From Candidatus Omnitrophota bacterium (lineage in GTDB: Bacteria; Omnitrophota; JACPQZ01): a DNA stretch of 15,326 bases. Every line of letters starts with the position of its first letter. The stretch's first letter is position 1. Location: assembly GCA_016190205.1 (NCBI GenBank), contig JACPQZ010000032.1:1-15326 (forward strand), read 5' to 3'. The translations under genes and the position numbers were made by a program. Positions 1-7,400 of this stretch are shown one piece after another. The notes beneath the pieces are model-generated. The model worked only from the letters and a program-made list of their open reading frames with translations. It ran no database searches and was not told the DNA's origin.

Positions 1-32
1 GATATAGATCACCCACATCCCACGGCTATCCC

Positions 33-150
33 TGGGAGGGAGGAGGCGGCTCGGGATCGGCGGGTGGATCCAGTTTCCCCGCCCCCGACCCCATCCCTCG
101 TATTTAACGATTACCGTTGGGAGGGCAGAGACCAATCGGGATCGGCGGGT
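33..150. repeat. Degenerate direct repeat, 85-bp period
   Basis: TGGGAGGG at 33-40 recurs at 118-125, and the 15-mer TCGGGATCGGCGGGT at 51-65 recurs exactly at 136-150. Both pairs have the same 85-bp offset, so this is one repeat unit with a diverged middle. Each copy is followed by a C-tract cluster. No third clear copy of the 15-mer is seen, although another C-tract cluster follows at 260-284. This is an intergenic repeat of unknown function. Confidence 0.75.
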
Positions 151-284
151 CGCTTCTGTACCCCAACCCCCAGCCCCCAAGCCCCAATCCCTGTTCTGAA
201 TGGGTTGTTCCCGGATGGCGGAGACGTCTAGAGACCGGAGGTTTCTCGCCATGTCCGAACCCCGACCCCCAATCCCCAGCCCCC
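77..284 (-). repeat. Three C-tract clusters (potential G-quadruplexes on minus strand)
   Basis: Runs of three to five C separated by one to three bases occur at 77-97, 161-191 and 260-284. Each cluster has at least four runs, so the minus strand reads as G3-5 runs with short spacers, the classic form of a potential G-quadruplex. The clusters sit about 85-100 bp apart and partly follow the 85-bp repeat. They could be structural, could mark recombination-prone DNA, or could be lineage-specific intergenic repeats. Folding is inferred from the pattern only. Confidence 0.6.
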
Positions 285-431
285 GCATTTCATGGGGGCC
301 ATGGACGAACCCAGTGCCGATTCTCATGTGAGGATCGGCGTTTCCTATTCTTTGACCTCTCAGGGAATCGGTTCATGAGCCGACCTCTCGCCCCATTAAG
401 AGCAGGTTGTCACTCATTGCGGTTGGCGCCC

Positions 432-442
432 CCGGTCACCGG
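432..442. promoter_or_regulatory. Short palindrome upstream of the first gene
   Basis: CCGGTCACCGG is a perfect 5-bp inverted repeat around a central C, 24 bp before the chosen ATG of the first gene. It could be an operator half-site pair or a coincidence in GC-rich DNA; no second copy was seen near the other genes. Confidence 0.2.
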
Positions 443-445
443 TCG

Positions 446-460
446 AGAGGGATTACCTCT
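446..460 (+). promoter_or_regulatory. Small hairpin overlapping the candidate ribosome-binding site of gene 1
   Basis: AGAGG (446-450) pairs with CCTCT (456-460) around the loop GATTA. The GAGAGGG purine run is the only Shine-Dalgarno-like element near the ATG at 467, and its spacing (about 15 nt) is longer than usual. The hairpin would either hide this site or, if extruded, shorten its effective distance to the start. A translational control role is inferred and untested; the stem is short. Confidence 0.25.
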
Positions 461-466
461 AGCGTA

Positions 467-3370
467 ATGATGACGCTGGTCGATTTGCAGAAACAGCTCG
501 ACCAACATTTCAGGAGGCTGCGCGAAGAACGCTCAGCGGCCGTCGGTGACAAACCGATCTTTGCGCTTGAGCATGGGCTGGACACATCTGAACTGCAGGA
601 ATTGGCTGATCAAATCCGGTCCCACATAGTTCAATTTCCACCTTCCGACGGCCATGCTTTGCCTTGGATCGTATACGCCTCCGAGATTGGTTATCGCTAT
701 TTGGGTGATGAATATTGGCAAACCTTCGAAGAGGAAACACCCGGCTGGAGTTTTGGAGAGCGTGAGTGGTTGCGCCGTGCCTTTCAGTGGTTTCACCGGC
801 AATACGGTGGTGCGGAGCCATGTGGGGCGTGGGCGGATCATTTCTCAATTATTTGCTGGCCAATTACGCATGCCATTCTGCCCCACGATCTGCAGCATCA
901 TCTTGCCCGGATTCTATACGAGATACGGCATGCCTTCTCAAGCAAGCTCCTTGAATCACCGGCCGAGCTGGGAGAACGTATCGCCGCGAGAAGTTGGGAG
1001 GCTCCTTCTCGGTTTCAGAACCTCGCGCAAGACACCCTGCTCATAGGCCAGATTGCCGCAGCCCTGCTTTTCGAAGGTGAACGGGGTACACGCAGTCTGA
1101 TTCTCCCGGCCACCTTGAAACGCATTGGAGCTGATCTCGATCGCGAGAGGAGAGCACGGGATTGGCTGAAAGGCGCACGTCGCCTGGCGCACGATCGAGT
1201 TGAATTGCGAGGACTTTCGCGTGTGGGTGCTCTTGCGACCCCGGCAACTCGCGCTCCGGTAGAAGTCGCACGCGAAGAGGTTGCCGCCCTTGCGATTGAA
1301 CCACGATTGGTGCTACGACCAACTGGCGACTCTACCTCGTCATGGAAAGTCCTACTGGAGATTCCTGATCTCTCCCATTTACTCACCGCATTCCCTGAAG
1401 CTCGCCGAGCGCTCGCAGACTCTCGCTGTGTCGTGGCTGGATCCTCTGGTCGGCCTCTCCCGCGGGGTCTATTCTTACACGGCCCACATCTCGAGCCGTT
1501 AGTTCGGTGGCCACGCCCTGAGGAAGTTCTTCTGCGTTTCGAGGAGTCAACTTCGAAACTGGATTACCTTCTGCGGGCGGAATGTCTCTTGCGGCCTGGG
1601 CCCGTGTGGCTCTTTAGGGTGGCCCCAGACAGGCTCGCCTACGAAATGCGGAGCCTCCGGGTTCAGCCAGAGCAAAGTTATATAATCCTCAGTACTGGTG
1701 GACCTCTCAGACAAGACCCCCCTTTTTCGCCTGCCTCGATCTCCTGCGAGGGTGTTCACTCGGCCAAACTTGATCTTATGAAGAGAATTCCAGTAGCGTG
1801 GGCCACGGAACTGCAACGCATCGGCCTGAGACAGGGTAGAAGGATTCAAGTCTGGCCAACCGGGTTGACTGCTGTCAGTTGGGATGATGAGGGACGTGGA
1901 GAGTGGCTTTCCTCTGAGCGGCCAAGTATCGCGATCTGTGCTGACCACGAGGTCGATTCATTTAAGGTGAGCTTGGCAGGTTACACCGCCGAAGACCTGG
2001 CGATCTCATCTATCCGCCCTGGAAATCCAGTGTTTCTAGAACTTCCACATCTCCCTGTTGGCATTCACAAGTTGCGCGTATCGGCTCGCCCGACGCTGGC
2101 GAGTGGTGGGGAGGATCTCATCGGAGAACTGGATGTGTTCATCCGTGAGCCTCGTCCCTGGACCCCAAGCCTAAGCCCGCAGGGACCATTTGTTGTCTCA
2201 ATGGAGCCGATGACACCGACACTCGAACAACTCTGGGAGGGGCGTGTCGCCATTGAGATTCGCGGCCCACGAGGCCGACATGTCGCACCGATCGTCAGCC
2301 TCTTCGAAAAGCGTGCAAAGGTACCTAGTATTCGCAGGAACTTGGAACCTCTTGCACTACCGGTAGATCCTGGTGCCTGGAGAGTCCACTTCGAGAAGCA
2401 GTTCCGAGGAATCGAGCAGGTCCAGAATACGTACGATTCAGCTTACTCCTGCACTGTAGAACTCAACGCGGAAGAATTGGGGACATACTCCTTCGACTGC
2501 GAGCGAGCTTTCACTCCGATTCGATGGACAATCCAACGCAAAGCCGGCATCTATCACATTCGCCTTATTGACGACAGTGATCTATCAACCCCCGTGATGA
2601 CAACACGGTACTCATTCGATACACCAGATGTACCAGTTCAGATTGACTCCAAAGGCCTCTACCCCACGGTGCCGGCCGTCGAGGGCATGTATTTTGCTCA
2701 AAGGCAGGAGTCTTGGTGGGCCCAGATTGTGCCACCCCTTAAATTGACCCTTGGTCAGATCCCCGCGCCGTCTTTTCTTTCGTACCCTCGGAGTACTGAG
2801 GGTGTCATCGGGCTTCTTCAAGTGATTGAACGATGGGGCAAGGCACGGATTCCCGGAAATATTCTTGGTTTTGTCTTGAGGCGGAACGTGCTCCGAACTG
2901 CCACGCGACGCCTCTTTGGAAGGATAGCAGGTGGCGGCTGGGAGCATCGCGAATCATTCTGTGCCGGGGGGGCCAGTTCTCCTGGGCTCCAGGTCTTGCG
3001 CGATGGCCTCAGGGGATGGGAAGGGGAAGATTCTCTGGGGGCAGTTCTATTCAATAAGGTCTCATTATTTACGGCAATGGCCACGCCGCAGCGAATAGTT
3101 GAGCTTACCCGATTGGCACTTGACTTCAAGATAATTCGAACGGGCCCACTCGATCCACAGTGGCTGGTGGAGTTCGCTTTGAGGAATGCGAGTGAGCCAT
3201 GGACAGTGCAAGGATGGGCAGGTTCGAAGCTGCAGGATGGCATCGAAGTGCTGCTTCGGATTACCTCGCTTGCTCGGGCGGCGCGCTTCCTTGTCTTAGC
3301 GGTCGATAGCCAGGTAGGATCATTCGCAGCTGAAGGGATCAAGGTCTATTCCGGATGGGAATGGAACTAA
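467..3370 (+). CDS. Large protein of unassigned family (about 967 aa), first gene of the defence-like operon
   Basis: I do not recognise a named family. The start is taken as ATG 467 (ATG 470 follows directly); the frame extends to a TTG at 407, but that stretch reads like intergenic sequence. Residues about 60-165 are helical and rich in aromatic residues, with WIVYASEIGYRYLG (67-80), a W-F-x-x-x-Y segment and WPITHAILP (131-139). Residues about 276-430 look like a mixed alpha/beta domain. From about 500 to 740 the pattern alternates beta strands and resembles one or more Ig-like or beta-sandwich domains (YTAEDL, LPVGIHKLRV, GIYHIRLIDD). The C-terminal roughly 200 residues are mixed. There is no signal peptide, membrane segment, Walker motif or nuclease motif. 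It overlaps gene 2 by TAATG, so it belongs to the operon. By size and position beside a DruE-like helicase it could be a functional counterpart of DruH, but I cannot show homology. Existence is certain; function is unknown. Confidence 0.9.
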   Translation: MMTLVDLQKQLDQHFRRLREERSAAVGDKPIFALEHGLDTSELQELADQIRSHIVQFPPSDGHALPWIVYASEIGYRYLGDEYWQTFEEETPGWSFGEREWLRRAFQWFHRQYGGAEPCGAWADHFSIICWPITHAILPHDLQHHLARILYEIRHAFSSKLLESPAELGERIAARSWEAPSRFQNLAQDTLLIGQIAAALLFEGERGTRSLILPATLKRIGADLDRERRARDWLKGARRLAHDRVELRGLSRVGALATPATRAPVEVAREEVAALAIEPRLVLRPTGDSTSSWKVLLEIPDLSHLLTAFPEARRALADSRCVVAGSSGRPLPRGLFLHGPHLEPLVRWPRPEEVLLRFEESTSKLDYLLRAECLLRPGPVWLFRVAPDRLAYEMRSLRVQPEQSYIILSTGGPLRQDPPFSPASISCEGVHSAKLDLMKRIPVAWATELQRIGLRQGRRIQVWPTGLTAVSWDDEGRGEWLSSERPSIAICADHEVDSFKVSLAGYTAEDLAISSIRPGNPVFLELPHLPVGIHKLRVSARPTLASGGEDLIGELDVFIREPRPWTPSLSPQGPFVVSMEPMTPTLEQLWEGRVAIEIRGPRGRHVAPIVSLFEKRAKVPSIRRNLEPLALPVDPGAWRVHFEKQFRGIEQVQNTYDSAYSCTVELNAEELGTYSFDCERAFTPIRWTIQRKAGIYHIRLIDDSDLSTPVMTTRYSFDTPDVPVQIDSKGLYPTVPAVEGMYFAQRQESWWAQIVPPLKLTLGQIPAPSFLSYPRSTEGVIGLLQVIERWGKARIPGNILGFVLRRNVLRTATRRLFGRIAGGGWEHRESFCAGGASSPGLQVLRDGLRGWEGEDSLGAVLFNKVSLFTAMATPQRIVELTRLALDFKIIRTGPLDPQWLVEFALRNASEPWTVQGWAGSKLQDGIEVLLRITSLARAARFLVLAVDSQVGSFAAEGIKVYSGWEWN

Positions 3371-3372
3371 TG
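3368..3372 (+). promoter_or_regulatory. TAATG stop-start overlap, gene 1 to gene 2
   Basis: The TAA stop of gene 1 shares its last A with an ATG (3370) in the frame of gene 2. This argues for translational coupling and for 3370 as the start of gene 2, over the in-frame ATGs at 3355 and 3361 that lie inside gene 1. The same arrangement recurs at the gene 2/gene 3 junction. Confidence 0.6.
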
Positions 3373-4461
3373 AGAGTTCTGTCTGTTGACGACTTGCATG
3401 CACTTAAAGTAAAGGAATTGGGGCTTGATCCGAGTTCAATCGATCTAGGAAGTCCGGAGGCCATTGCTTGCGCCGTCCGTCGAGCTGCGGGATTTCTCTG
3501 CCCTTGTTCAGCGGTTACCCTTGTGCGTTCTGTCGTGCTTCCATTGAAGGGGCTTGTCGAAGACCTTGACAGCGTTCAACTCACAGTTGAACAGATGCTC
3601 GAAGCCCTAATAGCCCACGGAGATCTCCTCGAACACTGCGACATAAGCAGTGGAGAGTCCGAACACACCGCTGTGCTGCTCTACGGTGCGCCCCCCAGTT
3701 TTGTCATGCGGCAGACCGGTGCAGTCTTTTTGTTCGGAATCGTGCCAGATCATGCTTTGCTGCTTCCGGACGAGCTTCAGAGCCGGGTCGAATACGTTAA
3801 CCACGTCCGAAAGCTTCCTGCCGATGCTGCGGAAAACCTTCGCATTGAATTGAAGCATCTCGATTTTGTGGAGATCTCCTATGAAACTTGGCTAAAGGCG
3901 CCGCCCTATGAGACCCCTGCTGAACACATCGCGCGCCTCGACCAACTGCTCGAGGATGCGCCTGAATCCGGTGAAATCCCCGGCCTGCGCTTGTTGGATC
4001 CCTCGAAATCTGTCCGTTATTACCGGGGTCGGTGGGTTGATCCGAAGCTGGAAACCGGTCGCTTCGTGGCTCGGCGGCGTCGGGCTTACGGTGCCGACCT
4101 CTGGTGTTACGTAGAGATGCGCAATGGCCGCCCTGAGCGGTTCATCGACCTTCCACTCGCGGGCAACCGAACACGCGGTTGCGACGAAGCGTGGCGACTC
4201 CAAATGGCCATTGATGCACAGCGCGGTGATGCACAGAGGTTTAGGCTCCGTGAGGGCGTAGGAGGCAACCGTTTGCTCGATTTCTTCTCGCCTGTTCCCA
4301 TGTGGGCGCAACGCCGGTGGAATGCGATTGGCGAGCCTATGTTGAATCCCGGCTCCCTTATATCCTACCGTTTTGCGCGTGACGAGACTGCTGAGGAGAT
4401 TCATTTTGCGCATGACATGCTGTGGCTGTCAGAAATAGTGGAGCGGGGAAACGGCCAATAA
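3370..4461 (+). CDS. Unassigned protein (about 363 aa) between gene 1 and the helicase
   Basis: No family is recognised. The start is ATG 3370 in a TAATG overlap; upstream in-frame ATGs at 3355 and 3361 are possible. The N-terminal roughly 95 residues are mostly helical (AIACAVRRAAGFLCPC, then LTVEQMLEALIAHGDLLEH) with a spacing reminiscent of a winged-helix domain. A middle segment has GAPPSFVMRQTGAVFLFGI, predicted as strands. The C-terminal half carries a basic and aromatic patch (YYRGRWVDP, GRFVARRRRAYG), followed by a glycine-rich stretch and DFFSPVPMWAQRRW. No catalytic motif, transmembrane helix or zinc cluster is evident. It is locked between gene 1 and the helicase by stop-start overlaps on both sides, so it is probably made in step with both and may be an adaptor or DNA-binding subunit. 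That role is inference from context only. Confidence 0.9.
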   Translation: MRVLSVDDLHALKVKELGLDPSSIDLGSPEAIACAVRRAAGFLCPCSAVTLVRSVVLPLKGLVEDLDSVQLTVEQMLEALIAHGDLLEHCDISSGESEHTAVLLYGAPPSFVMRQTGAVFLFGIVPDHALLLPDELQSRVEYVNHVRKLPADAAENLRIELKHLDFVEISYETWLKAPPYETPAEHIARLDQLLEDAPESGEIPGLRLLDPSKSVRYYRGRWVDPKLETGRFVARRRRAYGADLWCYVEMRNGRPERFIDLPLAGNRTRGCDEAWRLQMAIDAQRGDAQRFRLREGVGGNRLLDFFSPVPMWAQRRWNAIGEPMLNPGSLISYRFARDETAEEIHFAHDMLWLSEIVERGNGQ

Positions 4462-4463
4462 TG
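4459..4463 (+). promoter_or_regulatory. TAATG stop-start overlap deciding the helicase start
   Basis: The TAA of gene 2 shares its last A with ATG 4461, in frame with the helicase. The longer frame begins at ATG 4422 but would place 13 extra residues inside the coding end of gene 2. A purine-rich GGAGCGGGG lies upstream at about 4440-4448. The identical TAATG layout at 3368-3372 supports this choice. Confidence 0.65.
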
Positions 4464-7400
4464 GATGCTCGAATGGCTACGACAATCGGGGAAACAATTC
4501 AGCAAATGCACCACGCAGTAAGAGACTACATCGAAGCAACGTATCATATTAGCCACCCAACCCTTGTTGCCCAACGACGAAATCTTCTTGAAGAGGTGGG
4601 TGTCATCCATCAAAGGCCCTATCTGGAAAGTACGCCCCGCTATCAGCTTGGTCCTGCGTTCAGTGAACTCGGACTTGAAACGGCGGCGCTTGAGATATTC
4701 TCTGCAGTATCGAAAGCCGAAGGCGACCACGGTCTCCTTATCCATGATCCGCCCTATCAGCACCAGGCTGAGGCAACGAAACGGTCTCTCGTTGGGCGGC
4801 GCAGCCTCGTGGTTATGACCGGCACAGGCTCGGGAAAGACGGAGTGCTTCCTCCTTCCGATCTTGGGGAAATTGGCGCAGGAGGCGAAAGCGAGGGGATC
4901 CGACTTCGGCAGAACCACTGCGGTCCGCGCGATCGTTCTTTACCCGATGAACGCGCTGGTTAACGATCAACTTGGCCGTCTCCGGTTGCTCTTTGGCGAT
5001 CCACGCGTCGTCAACAAATTCATGGCTTGGACCGGGAGGCCAGCGCGCTTTGCGCGCTACACCAGTCGGACGCTCTACCCAGGTGTGCGTGATGAAAAGA
5101 AGGACAGGGAGTGTCTCCCTCCGATTGAGAAGTACTACGTCCGAAACCTCGAGATAGCACTCGGGCCAGCATCTCCCCAGCAGGCTGCCGCTGAAAGCCT
5201 CGTTAAGGAGCTAAAGAAACGCGGGAAATGGCCCGCCAAGCCTGATTTGATCGGCTGGTACGGAAAAAGGGCGAGTCGCTGGAGGGACCCAAGAACTGGC
5301 GCGTTCAGGCGATGTGTCACGTTGTTGGGCGACCCGGAATTATTCACGCGACACGAGGTCCACGAGGCTCCGCCTGACGTGCTAGTCACCAACTACTCGA
5401 TGCTCGAGTACATGCTCATGCGGCCACTGGAACGGCCGATCTTCGATAGAACGAGGGAATGGCTGAAGGCGAACCCGAAAGAGGTGCTACTGCTCGTGAT
5501 TGACGAGGCCCACCTGTACCACGGCGCAGCCGGGGCCGAGGTTGCACTGCTCATTCGACGGCTTCGTATGCGGCTCGGTATTCCGCCCGAGCGGCTTCAA
5601 ATCATTTGTACGAGCGCCAGTTTCAAGGATCCCGGGTATGCAGCGAACCTCGGGGCGCAACTCACGGGGAAGGCTCGAGCGGACTTCGATACTGTCCGGG
5701 GAGATCTCCTCCTTCGGTCCGGTGCGGCCCCAGGCACCCAATGGGACGCCGATGCACTAGGCAAGATTGATCTGGGGGTGTTTTACGAGGCCGATGATGA
5801 CGCCGCGAGACTCGCAACGGTGAAATCATTCCTCGAGTACCGCAGCGTGCCCGAGCCATGGGACCTGCGACGCGCGTTGTATGACGCGCTCGTAACGTTT
5901 GGACCCATGGCGCAGTTGGTCAACTTGACCATGATGGAGGCGCGCCCCGTTGAGAGTCTGGGCGGTACGGTCTTTGCGGGCGTCGAAGCGAAGGTAGCAG
6001 CGAAAGCCGTAACGGCCCTGATCGCTCTCGGGAGCTTGGCGCGACGCGACCCGACTGAGCCTGGCCTTCTACCCTGTAGAATCCACTCCTTTTACCGTGG
6101 GCTGCCTGGGCTATGGGTGTGCATGGACCCGCAGTGTTCACACTTGCCGACCGATCAGCGCGGTGGTCCCGCTGGCAAGCTCTACAGCCAGCCACGAGAC
6201 ACTTGTGAGTGTGGCGCTCGCGTTCTCGAACTCTTTACATGCCGGAACTGCGGAAGTGCCTACGCCCGTGCCTACACCAACGACGTTGATGCTCCGAACT
6301 TCCTGTGGGCAGAGCCAGGCGGGGCCTTCCGTACAATTGTGGGCTGGTACGACGAGCTTGAGCCATTGGATCTCCTCCTTGAGACGCCCGTGGTCGAGGA
6401 TGCTGAGCCGGCCGAGTACGACCTACTCACGGGTAGACTTAACCCGCAGCAACTCGGGTCCCGGGTTCGACAAGTTTACATGCGAAAGATGCGGTCTGTA
6501 GCACCAGACCATGAAACTGAATCGATGAATGCGCGCCCGGGCGAGTTCAAGCCGTGCGCTGCATGCGGAGAGAGCGCTGCCTTCGGTCGGTCCTCGGTTC
6601 AGGACCATCAGACCAAGGGCGACCAACCTTTCCGGGCGTTGATCACAAAGCAAATCCAGGTCCAGCCGCCGAACTCGGTCGCAGCCACGAGACTCGCTCC
6701 CCTCCGAGGGCGTAAGGTGCTCGTCTTTTCCGACTCGCGGCAAACCGCAGCGCGCCTTGCCCCAAATCTCCAATCGTACTCGACGCAAGACGCGCTGCGC
6801 CCTTTGATCGTGTTTGGGTACGCCAAGCTCACGTGTGTCCAAGTTCTCGCTCAATTTCTCTCGCTCGAGGATCTGTATTTCGCGGTGTTGCTGGCGGCGA
6901 AAGCTTTGAGCGTGCGCCTCCGCCCAGAGTTGAGAGAGGGAGAGAGCTTCCAAGTGGAGTATGTCGTCGAGGGAGCCGTGAACGCCGGCGCGCTGTCGAG
7001 CGATGCTGATCTGCTGGGGCTTTTCTTACAACTCCGCTCGTCTCGTCCTCCTGAGTCCCTGCTTCGCGCGATCAGCACCTGCTTGTCCGATCGGTTCTAT
7101 GGGCTGGAGTCGCTGGCACTGGCCTCGGTCAGTGAACGGTTGGAGCACTCAACGAAGATGCAATTGTTTCCGGATGTCCCCGGCTACGCTGTCTCCACGA
7201 CCGAGAAGCTTGCGTTGGCCCGTGCGTGGCTGCGGTGCTGGAATCGAGCGGGATTTTGGCTTAGTCGGATGCCTTTGGCCTGGTGGCAGAACGATATTCA
7301 GGCACGCTCAGGCAAGTTCATGGAGTTGCATCGACTCCTCAAGGACAAGCCCGCGAGGTCGCTTTTCGAGAAAGAGTGGGTACCAAGGCTCCTCAGCCTT

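Larger units (their letters stand above)
1..466. other. Left intergenic flank, non-coding, repeat-rich
   Basis: I see no convincing gene in this stretch. A 116-codon open frame at 117-467 exists only because C-rich repeats lack stops; its translation is a proline/serine-rich string with no domain character. The region contains an 85-bp-period degenerate repeat, three C-tract clusters and, just before the first gene, a small palindrome and hairpin (listed separately). The promoter of the downstream operon should lie here, but I could not find a -35/-10 pair with acceptable spacing; isolated partial boxes such as TTGACC at 352-357 lack a partner. Confidence 0.7.

Noticed and set aside
117-467. 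116-codon open frame before the first gene
   Set aside because: It is created by C-rich repeats that lack stop codons, and the translation is proline/serine-rich with no domain character. It ends where gene 1 begins.
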